Source: Nitrosopumilus sp. (GTDB lineage Archaea; Thermoproteota; Nitrososphaeria; Nitrososphaerales; Nitrosopumilaceae). Taken from it: a stretch of DNA of 64,000 nucleotides. Positions 53,895-63,631 of this stretch are shown here, in pieces. The stretch covers positions 33,611-97,610 of the forward strand of contig NZ_JAILWA010000005.1 in assembly GCF_025699255.1 (NCBI RefSeq), read 5' to 3'. The stretch's first letter is position 1. Every line of letters starts with the position of its first letter. Made by a program: the position numbers and the translations under genes. The notes under the pieces were generated by a model that was not told where the DNA came from, searched no databases, and worked only from the letters and a program-made list of their open reading frames with translations.

Positions 53895-54929
53895 ATGAAA
53901 ACGCGATCGGTAATTTTTGGAGGTATTGTGACTATTTCTGTGCTGTCGATACTAGCATTTACTTTATCTTCTGATGCAGAATCTGAAACAAAAATTCGTA
54001 TTGCATATTTTCCAAATATTGGACATGCCATTCCGATTGTAGGTATGGAAAAAGGTTTCTTTGAAGCACATATTGGAAATCATACAAAAATTGAAACTCG
54101 TGTTTTTGATAATGGTCCTCAGGCAATAGAATCCTTATTTGCTAATTCTGTTGATTTTGCATATGTTGGTCCTGGTCCTGCCATCAATGGATTTCTGAAT
54201 TCTGAAAATCATAATGTAAAAATTCTTGCTGGTGCTGCAAGTGGTGGAGCAAGTTTTATTGTTCATCCTGATTCTGAAATAAATTCTGTAGATGATTTTG
54301 TTGGAAAGAAAATTGCTGCGCCTCAGATTGGAAATACACAAGACGTATCATTACGTCATTATCTTTCAGAACATGGATTAAAAACTGCTGAAAAGGGAGG
54401 CTCTGTTATTGTGTATAATATTCCAAACCCTGACATTTACACATTGTTTGTAAAAGGAGATATTGACGGAGCATGGGTTGCAGAACCATGGGCAACAATT
54501 TTGGAAACTGAACTAAATGGAAAAAGATTATTCCATGAGGAATCCCTTTGGCCTAATCAAGAATTTGCTTCTGTTCTATTAATTGCAAATACAAATTTTG
54601 TAGAAAAAAATCCTATTTTGGCATCAAAACTCTTAGAATCCCATCGTCAAACAGTTGCATGGATAAATCAAAATCCTACCGAAACTAGAAATGTGTTTAA
54701 TACTTTTTTAAAGTCTCATTTAGGTCAATCCTTATCTGATGATGTAGTAGATATCTCATTATCTAATCTTCAAATTACTGCAGATCCTATCTCTGATTCA
54801 ATTTATTCATTTGCTGAAAAGGCAGATGCACTAGGATATCTTGGAAGAAATGGATATGATTTGTCTGGTATTTTTTACTATTTTGATACAAATTCCATAA
54901 AGGAGGAAATAATCCATGACAAAACTTGA
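53895..54929 (+). CDS. ABC transporter substrate-binding protein (nitrate/sulfonate/taurine class)
   Basis: 344 aa with an N-terminal membrane segment (VIFGGIVTISVLSILAF). Type II periplasmic fold: IRIAYFPNIGHAIPIVGMEK, DFAYVGPGPAINGFLNSENH, DGAWVAEPWATILETEL. Related proteins bind aliphatic sulfonates, taurine, nitrate or pyrimidine precursors; the ligand here is unresolved. First gene of a three-gene importer operon. Confidence 0.85.
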   Translation: MKTRSVIFGGIVTISVLSILAFTLSSDAESETKIRIAYFPNIGHAIPIVGMEKGFFEAHIGNHTKIETRVFDNGPQAIESLFANSVDFAYVGPGPAINGFLNSENHNVKILAGAASGGASFIVHPDSEINSVDDFVGKKIAAPQIGNTQDVSLRHYLSEHGLKTAEKGGSVIVYNIPNPDIYTLFVKGDIDGAWVAEPWATILETELNGKRLFHEESLWPNQEFASVLLIANTNFVEKNPILASKLLESHRQTVAWINQNPTETRNVFNTFLKSHLGQSLSDDVVDISLSNLQITADPISDSIYSFAEKADALGYLGRNGYDLSGIFYYFDTNSIKEEIIHDKT

Positions 54930-55680
54930 GGCTAAAAATATTGTAAAATATTTTCGCCATGATTCTCATAAACTCACAGCTCTTGGTGGAGTAAACCTCA
55001 AAGTTGAGGCTGGAGATTTTGTATGTTTAGTAGGGCCATCAGGTTGTGGAAAATCTACCTTTTTACGTATAGTTGCAGGCTTGGAGAAACCTGATGATGG
55101 TCAAATCCTGTTTGATGGTCATAATGTAACTGAGACTGGACCTGAAAGAATCATGGTTTTTCAGGAGGGTGCATTATTCCCATGGCTGAAAGTTCAAGAT
55201 AATGTTGAATTTGGATTAAAAATGGCTGGTATTCCAAAAGAGGAACGAGCTAAGATATCTCATAGATATTTGGATATGATGCAGTTAACCAAATTTGCGG
55301 ATTCTTACACTTATCAACTTTCAACTGGAATGAAACAACGTGTAGCTATTGCAAGAGCTCTTGTAATGGATCCTGATGTGTTATTAATGGATGAACCATT
55401 TGCAGCACTTGATGCACAAACTCGTGATTTGCTGTTAGTTGAAATGCAATTAATTTGGGAGAAAACAAAAAAGACAATTTTGTTTGTCACTCATAGTGTT
55501 TCGGAAGCTGCAGTTCTTGGAACCAAAGTTGCAATTTTTAGTAACAGACCCTCTGTAATCAAAAAAGAAGTTGACAATAATTTCCCACGTCCAAGAATAT
55601 CTGAAGATGAATCCTTGTTAAAATTTCAACAAGATATTTTATCAGAACTACGACCTGAGGTAAAAAAAAGTAAAGAGTGA
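54916..55680 (+). CDS. ABC transporter ATP-binding protein (SsuB/TauB/NrtD class)
   Basis: 254 aa. Walker A GPSGCGKSTFLR, signature LSTGMKQRVAIARAL, Walker B LLMDEPFAALD, H-loop THSVSEA. Overlaps the binding-protein gene by 14 bases and the permease start by 4 (GTGA). SD GGAGG just before its ATG. Confidence 0.93.
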   Translation: MTKLEAKNIVKYFRHDSHKLTALGGVNLKVEAGDFVCLVGPSGCGKSTFLRIVAGLEKPDDGQILFDGHNVTETGPERIMVFQEGALFPWLKVQDNVEFGLKMAGIPKEERAKISHRYLDMMQLTKFADSYTYQLSTGMKQRVAIARALVMDPDVLLMDEPFAALDAQTRDLLLVEMQLIWEKTKKTILFVTHSVSEAAVLGTKVAIFSNRPSVIKKEVDNNFPRPRISEDESLLKFQQDILSELRPEVKKSKE

Positions 55681-56444
55681 TTGTGATGGTAAAAAACTAT
55701 ACTCCACATAGAATTGCGTTTTACATTGGAATTATCATAGTGTGGCAAATAATTGCAACAGTTGGAATATGGCCTGAAAATATTTTTCCCTCTCCTTATG
55801 AAGTTGCAGAAGATTTGGCATACGGTATATCTGATGGTAGTCTGTTGTATGGAATTGCAACAAGTATGTGGAGGCTATCTGTTGGTTTAGCCATTGCAAT
55901 TGGTGGAGGAATTGTACTTGGAATATTTATGGCAAGAGTGGAAGTTATCAATCAAACTGTTGGCTCTCTTGTTTTAGGATTGCAATCTATTCCTTCTATA
56001 GCTTGGGTTCCATTAGCAATACTTTGGTTTGGGTTAACTGATGGAGGAATTATTTTTGTTACTGCAATAGGTGCCATATTTGCAGTTACCATCAATACGT
56101 ACACTGGAGTCAAAAACATAGATCCTCACTTTATTGAGGCTGCAAGAAATATGGGTGCCAAGGGAAGTCAATTAATTACTGCCGTTTTGATTCCTGCAGC
56201 CTTTCCATACATGATTTCTGGCTTTAAGCAAGGCTGGGCATTTGCCTGGAGGGGCGTTATAGGCGCCGAAATCTTGTTTTCATTCTTAGGATTGGGATTC
56301 TTGCTTAATGCCGGCCGTTCACTAAATGATGTCTCGCAAGTAATTGGAATTATGGTTGTCATCATGGGAATTGGACTTGCAATTGATGGAGTCTTTTTCA
56401 AAAGAGTAGAAAATAAAGTAATGTCTAGATGGGGCTTACGATAA
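55677..56444 (+). CDS. ABC transporter permease
   Basis: 255 aa, about six TM helices. The EAA loop near EAARNMGAKGSQLITAVLIPAA contacts the ATPase. Start at GTG 55677 (GTGA overlap); ATG 55686 also possible. Completes the importer. Confidence 0.92.
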   Translation: MIVMVKNYTPHRIAFYIGIIIVWQIIATVGIWPENIFPSPYEVAEDLAYGISDGSLLYGIATSMWRLSVGLAIAIGGGIVLGIFMARVEVINQTVGSLVLGLQSIPSIAWVPLAILWFGLTDGGIIFVTAIGAIFAVTINTYTGVKNIDPHFIEAARNMGAKGSQLITAVLIPAAFPYMISGFKQGWAFAWRGVIGAEILFSFLGLGFLLNAGRSLNDVSQVIGIMVVIMGIGLAIDGVFFKRVENKVMSRWGLR

Positions 56445-56482
56445 TTTAGAAAATAATTCCAATTGGTATCTCTCTGAATATT

Positions 56483-56917
56483 CTAAGGAATGTAAAGAAA
56501 TGGACATGGTGCATTTTTAAAAACTGCATCTACTGTGCTGTTGTAATACATTTTTTCCGCATGAGTGGATAATTTTGATCTGCTCATAACTATCATGTCT
56601 ACTTTTTCCTTTTTTGCATATTCGATGATTGACTGTGATTCTAAATCACTCTTGATAATTTTTGAATTCATCAAAATTCCTTGTTTTTCAGCAACTTTTT
56701 TTATTATTTCGTGATATTTTTTTGCCTTGTTCTTCTCCTGTTCTATCTCTTTTTTATCTGATTTTGTTTTAAAAAAACCAAATGTTGCTTTATCTCTAAT
56801 ACATGATAATAACACCACTTTTGAACCTTGATTTTCAATTAATGCAAAAATTTTCTTTATTGCTTTTTCACTACTGGGAGTTGCATCATAAGGTACCAAT
56901 ATTTTTTCAATTTTCAT
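56483..56917 (-). CDS. Universal stress protein family, divergent
   Basis: 144 aa. UspA-like start KIEKILVPYDATPSSEKAIK and end STVDAVFKNAPCPFLYIP. The usual ATP-binding G-x2-G-x9-G(S/T) loop reads MSRSKLSTHAEKMYYNSTVD, without the Gly residues, so it is probably a non-ATP-binding type. Confidence 0.85.
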   Translation of the reverse strand: MKIEKILVPYDATPSSEKAIKKIFALIENQGSKVVLLSCIRDKATFGFFKTKSDKKEIEQEKNKAKKYHEIIKKVAEKQGILMNSKIIKSDLESQSIIEYAKKEKVDMIVMSRSKLSTHAEKMYYNSTVDAVFKNAPCPFLYIP

Positions 56918-57020
56918 AATTTCTATGTCTCTTTATTCTATTTAATAATTAAAAAATTCATTCTAGTGGAATTTTTTAAAATCATCAAATTTTTTAATAC
57001 TTGATTAAGAAATATTATTT

Positions 57021-57320
57021 ATGTCGATACGTAAACCTGTAATCAGAAAACCGAAAGTTCCTAAAATAAAGAAACCTCTGATTTCTAAACGAAAACGTAT
57101 TGTAAAAAAATCTCCCTCTCTTGCATTGGGGAGAATCAAATCTACAATTAATCCCACAAAACCCCTGAAAAGTAAAAAAACAACTAAAACTCCTTTGGGA
57201 ACTTGCTATCTTGAAAAAGATTGCAAAGGTGTTCTATCTAGAAAAGTTACAAAAACTCAATGTAGAAGTAAGGGTGGAAAAAGCTGGAAAAAAGTAGGTG
57301 GATTGTGCGAAAAACTATAG
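57021..57320 (+). CDS. Strongly basic Lys-rich protein, 99 aa
   Basis: The first ~60 residues are a disordered Lys/Pro/Ser tail (MSIRKPVIRKPKVPKIKKPL...), the rest a small Cys domain (GTCYLEKDCKGVLSRKVTKT, CRSKGGKSWKKVGGLCEKL) with four Cys. Suggests nucleic-acid binding. No family recognised. Confidence 0.65.
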   Translation: MSIRKPVIRKPKVPKIKKPLISKRKRIVKKSPSLALGRIKSTINPTKPLKSKKTTKTPLGTCYLEKDCKGVLSRKVTKTQCRSKGGKSWKKVGGLCEKL

Positions 57321-57358
57321 TTGATAACTATATTTTAATTAAAATTTACAGAGATTCC

Positions 57359-58477
57359 TTATTGTAATTGAGGTTCTTCTTTTTTTATTTTTAATGATAC
57401 TGCAAATGCACAAACTATTATGATAATTGCAAAGTACATTACTGATACATAGTCAAATGCATATGCGATACTTCCAGCAATTACAGGCCCAACAACTGTT
57501 GCAATTGACAAAGTAGAACTAAAGATTCCAGTAGATGTTGAACGAGGATTGTTTTCCATAAGATGAAAGTTTCCTCCAATAAACAAAAATGCCCATGTTG
57601 CACCAACTAATGCCATAAATGGCATTGCCATCCACCATTCTGTAACTATGGATAATCCAACAAAAACAAATGTTGTGCAACCAATACCAATTTTGAATTT
57701 AGTGATATTTGAGAGATGAATCTTGCTTGCCATTACATTCATTAAAATAAATGCTGTTAGCGTATTTGCAACATATACTATTGAAATGTGATATAATTCA
57801 CCTCCAAGTCTCTCCACAATCATTATTGGAAGAATAACCCACACAGCTGATGCCCCAATATGTCTTAGTAATAATGACAAGAAAAGAAATTTGTTTTTTG
57901 AAATTACTTTTTTTGTGGTTCCTGGAGTTAGTTCTTTAACTTGTTCTGGATTTGGTAGTTTTATTGTAAAAAGTAATCCGATAAGAAATGATACTGCACT
58001 TAACACAAAAATTAATTTAAGATCATTTGCAATTCCAGCAGCTGCAATTCCAGCAAGCCATCCTAATGCATGAAATGAAATTACTGTGGCTGCTCTCTTT
58101 TTGTCAATATTTGCTTCATAGGTATATGCAATCATAGCAGGAATCATGATTCCACTAGCAATTCCAGCGGCAATTCTAACCAAGAAAAACATACCAAGAT
58201 CATCTGCAAAATAGTGTAATCCAAACGCAATTGCGCATCCGATGAATCCAATTCTAATGAATTTGAGCCTAGTTCCTTTCTTGTCTGAATGCCTTCCAAA
58301 ATAAATTTCAGATAAAATCTGAGCAAAACTAAATGATGCCACCAAAAGTCCAATTTCAAAAATAGAGTCTGTTACTCCTTTTGCAATTATGGGCATAAAC
58401 ACAAAGATTATCGAGATTCCGGCATGCTGAAAAAATGTTGCACTACGAACTAAATTGTTAACTTGAGACTTTTGCAT
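57359..58477 (-). CDS. MFS transporter
   Basis: 372 aa, about 12 TM helices, with the MFS loop GRHSDKKGTRLKFIRIG and a central linker (NPEQVKELTPGTTKKVISKN). Substrate unknown. Divergent from the methionine synthase genes across a 107-base gap. Confidence 0.85.
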   Translation of the reverse strand: MQKSQVNNLVRSATFFQHAGISIIFVFMPIIAKGVTDSIFEIGLLVASFSFAQILSEIYFGRHSDKKGTRLKFIRIGFIGCAIAFGLHYFADDLGMFFLVRIAAGIASGIMIPAMIAYTYEANIDKKRAATVISFHALGWLAGIAAAGIANDLKLIFVLSAVSFLIGLLFTIKLPNPEQVKELTPGTTKKVISKNKFLFLSLLLRHIGASAVWVILPIMIVERLGGELYHISIVYVANTLTAFILMNVMASKIHLSNITKFKIGIGCTTFVFVGLSIVTEWWMAMPFMALVGATWAFLFIGGNFHLMENNPRSTSTGIFSSTLSIATVVGPVIAGSIAYAFDYVSVMYFAIIIIVCAFAVSLKIKKEEPQLQ

Positions 58478-58584
58478 AAATATACATGAAATAAGTTTCC
58501 GCCTAATTTCAATATACGTATCAATATTGCATCTCTGGTTTTTCTGAAAAGAGTTAAACTGTGTAGAGATATCTTAAATTTAGA

Positions 58585-59547
58585 TTGACAGAAAAAGAAC
58601 CTTTTCTTGATGCACTAAAGAAAAGAATTTTGTTGTTTGATGGCGCAATGGGTACTGAAATTCAACGACATGATCCAAAGCCTGAAGATTTTCCAAACAA
58701 TCAAGATGGATTTAATGATGGGTTAGTAATAACACATCCTGAATGGATAAAACAAATCCATAGAAATTATTTAGATGCTGGTGCTGATTGTATTGAAACA
58801 AATTCTTTCGGTTCCAACAAAATTAAGCTAGATGAATATGGTTTTGGAGATCAAACAATTGAATTTAATAAAAAAATAGCAAAACTTGCATCAGAAGTAT
58901 GTGATGAATATACTGACAAACCAAGATATGTGATTGGCTCTATGGGTCCTACTGGTTATCTTCCAAGTTCTAATGATCCTGATTTAGGGCAGAAACCTCT
59001 TGATGAAATTAGAGAAGCCTTTGAGTTACAAGCTGAAGGATTAATTCTTGGTGGTGTTGATGCATTACTTGTTGAAACTAGCCAAGACATATTGGAAGTA
59101 AAATTAGTTATTGAGGCATGTCACGAAGCTTTTTCAAAAACTGGCAAAAAAGTTCCAATTATTGCAAATACTACATTAGATCAATATGGTAAAATGTTGT
59201 TGGGAACTAATATTCAAGCTGCATATACCACAGTGTCTGATATGGGAATTGATGTATTTGGATTGAATTGTTCTACTGGTCCAATTGAAATGACTCCAAG
59301 TGTTAGATGGTTAGATGAACAAAATGAGCATAATCTTTTGGTAGTTCCAAATGCTGGTATGCCTGAAAATGATGGAGGACAAGCAGTTTACAAGATGACT
59401 CCTGAAAAAATGGGTGATGCATTAGGTGATTTTCTTAATGAATACAAAAAAGTTCGAATTATTGGCGGTTGTTGTGGGACAAATCCTGAACATATCAGAG
59501 CATTAAGGAAAGTAATTGACGAAAAAGCCAACTCTGTCGAGGGTTAA
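58585..59547 (+). CDS. metH: Homocysteine S-methyltransferase subunit of split MetH
   Basis: 320 aa, TTG start at 58585. Homocysteine-binding barrel: LLFDGAMGTEIQRHDPKPED, the zinc Cys in GLNCSTGP and the C-terminal GGCCGTNPEHIRAL pair. It lacks folate, cobalamin and reactivation domains, which are in the next gene. Together they form a B12-dependent methionine synthase. Confidence 0.9.
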   Translation: MTEKEPFLDALKKRILLFDGAMGTEIQRHDPKPEDFPNNQDGFNDGLVITHPEWIKQIHRNYLDAGADCIETNSFGSNKIKLDEYGFGDQTIEFNKKIAKLASEVCDEYTDKPRYVIGSMGPTGYLPSSNDPDLGQKPLDEIREAFELQAEGLILGGVDALLVETSQDILEVKLVIEACHEAFSKTGKKVPIIANTTLDQYGKMLLGTNIQAAYTTVSDMGIDVFGLNCSTGPIEMTPSVRWLDEQNEHNLLVVPNAGMPENDGGQAVYKMTPEKMGDALGDFLNEYKKVRIIGGCCGTNPEHIRALRKVIDEKANSVEG

Positions 59548-59579
59548 GTATTTAGAAAAACAGATGTGATTTTACTACG

Positions 59580-62078
59580 TTGACAGTTCCAAGAGTTAGC
59601 TCTGCATTAAAGGCAGTAGATCTAAAACAAGTTCCTGCTCCACTGATTATTGGAGAGAGAATCAATACTCAGGGATCTCGTAAAGCAAAGAAATTAGTTC
59701 TTGATGATGATTATGATGGTTTAGTTGAGCTAGGACGAATCCAAGTTGAAGATGGTGCTCATTGTCTTGATGTTTGTGTTGCAACCACAGAACGCGCTGA
59801 TGAACGTGAATTTATGTTAAATTTAGTAAAACGACTAAGTTTGGAAATTGATGCTCCTCTTGTAATTGATTCTACAGATCCTGAAGTAATAGAAGCTGCT
59901 GTTACTCAAATTCCTGGAAGGCCAATCATCAACTCCATTAATCTTGAAGGTGATGGAAGCAGATTTGAAAAATTAGCTCCTCTTATGGCTAAATATGGAT
60001 TACCTGCAATTGCATTATGTATTGGTCCTGATGGTATGGCAAAAACTCCTCAACAAAAAGTTGATACTGCTGAATTACTTTATGAGACTGGAAAAAAATA
60101 TGGATTAAAAATTGAACAATTTATTTTTGATGTTCTTACATTTACTTTGGCTACTGGAGAAGATGAATTTTTAGACGCAGGTAAAAACACTCTTGAAGGA
60201 ATTCGATTGGTTAAGGAAAAATTTCCTAATTCGTTTACTACTTTGGGATTAAGTAACATTAGTTTTGGCTTGGCTCCGTATGCTCGAAAGATTTTGAATT
60301 CTGTATTTCTATATCATGCAGTTAAAGTCGGTCTTGACACTGCAATTGTTAATGCAAAAGAGATTATTCCGTATGGGGAGATTGATGAGAAAGAGAAAAA
60401 ACTTGCAGAAGATTTGATCTTCAATACTTATCCTGATGCTTTATCTAATTTGATTGCATATTTTGAGAATGCTGGACCTAAAAGTGGAACTATTTCAAAG
60501 AAAGTAGATGTAGATCCTTCCTGGCCTGCAGGAAAACGTGCAAACTTTCGAATAGTCAACAGACTTAAAGATGGAATTCAAAATGATGTTGTTTCATCTA
60601 TTGCAGAAAAACTTGGAACATTAGATATAATAAAAAATACTGATGGTGTGTTGTCTCTTGATGCTGCTCCCGAAGTCACTCATGATGGTGCCATTAAAAC
60701 CCTCAATGAGGATTTACTTCCTGCAATGAAGGAAGTAGGTGATAAATTTGGTGCAGGCGAACTAATTCTTCCATTTGTTTTAAAATCAGCTGAATGTATG
60801 AAGGCTGCAGTTGGGGAATTGGAAAAATATTTGGTCAAAGAAGAGGGAACTAGTAAGGGGACACTTGTGTTAGGAACTGTTTATGGAGACGTTCATGATA
60901 TTGGTAAAAATCTTGTCAAAACTATTTTTCAAAATAATGGTTATACCGTACATGATTTAGGAAAACAAGTTCCGCTACAAAAATTTCTTGAAAAAATTGA
61001 CGAAACAAATCCTGATGCAATAGGGCTATCTGCATTATTGGTGTCTACTTCAAAACAGATGAAATTCTTCGTAGAACATGCAAGAAAAAACAACATGACT
61101 ATTCCTATTCTTTGTGGTGGTGCTGCAATTAACAGTAATTACATTAACAGAATTGCAAAAGAAGATGGAATTTACGAACATGGTGTTTTTTATTGTAATA
61201 CTATGTTTGAAGGTCTTAAAACAATGGATGTTTTAATCTCAGATGAAAAACCAAAACTTTTAGCTGAATGGAAAGAAAAACTAGAAAACTGGAAAGAAAA
61301 ATCTTCTGCAGAAATTGACCCTGACACTCTCCCAAAAAGTGACACAAAACCAGTTTTACCTCCAACCCCCAAAGATGTTGGAGTTCCAATTCGGTTAAAA
61401 TCAGATCAAATCAATATGGCTGAAGTTTGGACTATGATTGATAAAAAATCTCTATTCAAATTATCCTGGGGGTTGCGTGGAAAGGCTGGATCTGAATCTG
61501 AATCTGACCATGAACAATTATTGTCTGAATGGAAAATACGCATAATTCGAGAAAAACTTTTTGAACCTGAAGTTGTGTATGGGTATTTCAAATGTCATAA
61601 CAAAGATAGGAAATTACTTATTGAAAATCCAGACGGTAATGACGTCGAATTAGAGTTTCCACGTTCTACTAAACCTGAACATTTGTGTTTGACTGATTAT
61701 TTTGGTGATGATGATGTAGTAGCATTACAATCAGTTACTGTTGGAAACAAAGTTGCTGAAATTATTGAACAATGGAATAAAGAAGACAAGTATACTGATG
61801 CATATTATCTTCATGGGTTAGCTGTTGAAGTTGCAGAAGCGTTAGCTGAATGGGTAAATCGAAAAATTAAATCTGAACTAAATCTTGTAAAAGGTGGCTT
61901 GAGATATAGCTGGGGATTTCCAAGTTGCCCTGATGTGTCTCAACATCATCTAGTATGGAAATTACTAAAACCAGAAAAATCTGGAATGACTTTAACTGAA
62001 TCAGGCCAAATCATTCCTGAACAATCTACTGCTGCAATAGTAGTGCATCATCCTGATGCAAAATATTTTGTGCTCTAA
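59580..62078 (+). CDS. metH: Methionine synthase, folate/cobalamin/activation domains
   Basis: 832 aa, TTG start at 59580, 32 bases after the first subunit. Order: pterin-binding barrel (LIIGERINTQGSRKAKKLVL; LEIDAPLVIDSTDPEVIEAA); cobalamin cap; B12 domain with axial His439 in GDVHDIGKNLVKTIFQ; then an AdoMet activation domain ending near LRYSWGFPSCPD and TESGQIIPEQSTAAI. Uses methyl-tetrahydropterin and homocysteine. Converges with the MetF-like gene by 4 bases. Confidence 0.92.
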   Translation: MTVPRVSSALKAVDLKQVPAPLIIGERINTQGSRKAKKLVLDDDYDGLVELGRIQVEDGAHCLDVCVATTERADEREFMLNLVKRLSLEIDAPLVIDSTDPEVIEAAVTQIPGRPIINSINLEGDGSRFEKLAPLMAKYGLPAIALCIGPDGMAKTPQQKVDTAELLYETGKKYGLKIEQFIFDVLTFTLATGEDEFLDAGKNTLEGIRLVKEKFPNSFTTLGLSNISFGLAPYARKILNSVFLYHAVKVGLDTAIVNAKEIIPYGEIDEKEKKLAEDLIFNTYPDALSNLIAYFENAGPKSGTISKKVDVDPSWPAGKRANFRIVNRLKDGIQNDVVSSIAEKLGTLDIIKNTDGVLSLDAAPEVTHDGAIKTLNEDLLPAMKEVGDKFGAGELILPFVLKSAECMKAAVGELEKYLVKEEGTSKGTLVLGTVYGDVHDIGKNLVKTIFQNNGYTVHDLGKQVPLQKFLEKIDETNPDAIGLSALLVSTSKQMKFFVEHARKNNMTIPILCGGAAINSNYINRIAKEDGIYEHGVFYCNTMFEGLKTMDVLISDEKPKLLAEWKEKLENWKEKSSAEIDPDTLPKSDTKPVLPPTPKDVGVPIRLKSDQINMAEVWTMIDKKSLFKLSWGLRGKAGSESESDHEQLLSEWKIRIIREKLFEPEVVYGYFKCHNKDRKLLIENPDGNDVELEFPRSTKPEHLCLTDYFGDDDVVALQSVTVGNKVAEIIEQWNKEDKYTDAYYLHGLAVEVAEALAEWVNRKIKSELNLVKGGLRYSWGFPSCPDVSQHHLVWKLLKPEKSGMTLTESGQIIPEQSTAAIVVHHPDAKYFVL

Positions 62079-62812
62079 TCCTTTGATTTTTCCAAAAAAT
62101 CATTTAGACTACTAAAATCGCTAGGTGAAGTAAGCAAAACATCTCCAGTAATACTTAGTGTTACTTTGAGTAATTCTTCAAATTCTTGACTATATGATGA
62201 CAAATCTAAATTCAAAAATTTTGCTGATTTTTCATTTTTAGGTGAAGGGTACAAAAGAATTGGAATGATTGAAAATTCTTTGAGATTTTCAAATAATTCT
62301 TGAACTTGTGATGCATTTTGTATAACTTGAGTCATGAACCCTTTGGGTTTTGCATCCAATTTTTTGTTTATTTTTGAAAAATTTGGTTTATTTGAAATTG
62401 ACAAGTATAGATCAATCTTTGAATCTATTCCTTGCTCTCTTAATCTTTTTACAACCTCACTTGGAATTTGTCCTGAGTCTTTTTTTCCTGTTTGAGATGG
62501 ATCTCCCATCAAAATTAAAATCCCTGAAAACCCTATTGAAATACAATTATTTACAAACTCAAAAATTTCTTTTTCTGTTTTGTCTCTTACTCTGAGACTT
62601 ACAGTAATTGGTAACTTTGGTATTTCTTTTCGAATTATTTTACCTACTTCAATAGGTGAAACTCTTTGAAATCCTAAAACATTTTCAGTTAAGTGAATTG
62701 CATCACATTTCTTTGAAATAATCTTAATCTTATCTACAAATTTTTGAATTGATTCATTTGTGTCAATATTCGGTAAAATTTTGGGCGGATTTGCTTCATA
62801 TCTGACAGTCAT
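62075..62812 (-). CDS. Methylenetetrahydrofolate reductase-like (MetF family)
   Basis: 245 aa from ATG 62812; a longer start at 62887 would run into the divergent Nudix gene. A TIM-barrel with VRYEANPPKILPNIDTNESI, KCDAIHLTENVLGFQRVSP and GFSGILILMGDPSQTG resembles MetF, shorter than the usual ~290. It may supply methyl groups to the adjacent methionine synthase; the substrate pterin in this lineage is uncertain. Confidence 0.65.
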   Translation of the reverse strand: MTVRYEANPPKILPNIDTNESIQKFVDKIKIISKKCDAIHLTENVLGFQRVSPIEVGKIIRKEIPKLPITVSLRVRDKTEKEIFEFVNNCISIGFSGILILMGDPSQTGKKDSGQIPSEVVKRLREQGIDSKIDLYLSISNKPNFSKINKKLDAKPKGFMTQVIQNASQVQELFENLKEFSIIPILLYPSPKNEKSAKFLNLDLSSYSQEFEELLKVTLSITGDVLLTSPSDFSSLNDFLEKSKD

Positions 62813-62886
62813 AATCTGATTTCTTTTCTTCTTGGTTAAAACCTTTGAATACCAAAACCCATATGGAATAGTAGGAACGAACCACA

Positions 62887-63435
62887 ATGAAATTGGATGA
62901 ATTAAAGTCTCGCCTTTCTAATACTATTAATCCTGAAATTAAATTTGATGACAAATATCGTTTGGCATCAATACTTGTAGTGATTTATGGTAATGAGCCA
63001 ATTGTTGTAATGACTGAAAAACCAAAACATATGACATTTCATGCTGGTGAAATTTCATTTCCTGGTGGAAAACTTGAATCAAATGATTCGAATCTTTTAG
63101 AAACTGCATTGCGTGAAACAAGTGAAGAAATTGGATTGGAAATACCAAAATCAAAAGTAATTGGACAACTAGAACCCGTTGTTACGTTAAACTCTGGTTT
63201 TATGATTCTCCCCTTTGTTTCTATAGTCAATGAAATTCCAAAACTATCTGCAAATGCTGAAGTTGAAAAAATTTTTCATATCCCTTTAGAGCCATTTTTA
63301 CAAACTCAGACAAAAGATCCCGATCCATATCATAATCGTATACAAGAAATGTATACCTTTGAATACAAAAACCAAATTGTATGGGGAGCATCGGCTAGAA
63401 TCTTAAAACAGATTCAAGATTGCCTGAACACCTGA
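62887..63435 (+). CDS. Nudix hydrolase, CoA pyrophosphatase-like
   Basis: 182 aa. Nudix helix GGKLESNDSNLLETALRETS then EEIGLEI, with the CoAse-type FHAGEISFPGG just before it. Such enzymes cleave CoA and derivatives. Divergent from the MetF-like gene. Confidence 0.87.
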   Translation: MKLDELKSRLSNTINPEIKFDDKYRLASILVVIYGNEPIVVMTEKPKHMTFHAGEISFPGGKLESNDSNLLETALRETSEEIGLEIPKSKVIGQLEPVVTLNSGFMILPFVSIVNEIPKLSANAEVEKIFHIPLEPFLQTQTKDPDPYHNRIQEMYTFEYKNQIVWGASARILKQIQDCLNT

Positions 63436-63472
63436 GATTCATTTAAAAAGAGCTCCACGTGCCTGAAAATCT

Positions 63473-63631
63473 ATGGCTGCACGTAAGTCCTCTCCAAGGA
63501 AAATTCGTTTGCTTAAAAAAACTAAGCAAGCTTCAGCAGTACCTGCATGGATTATTCTGAAAACTAAGAGAAGTGTCAGAACAAATCCAAAGCGCAGAGC
63601 TTGGAGATCAACTGATGTGGAGGTAGGATAG
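63473..63631 (+). CDS. rpl39e: Ribosomal protein L39e
   Basis: 52 aa, all basic: MAARKSSPRKIRLLKKTKQA then VPAWIILKTKRSVRTNPKRR and AWRSTDVEVG. This is the size and sequence of archaeal/eukaryotic L39e in the 50S exit tunnel. Box A CATTTAAAAAG about 26 bases upstream. Its TAG directly abuts the L31e ATG. Confidence 0.96.
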   Translation: MAARKSSPRKIRLLKKTKQASAVPAWIILKTKRSVRTNPKRRAWRSTDVEVG

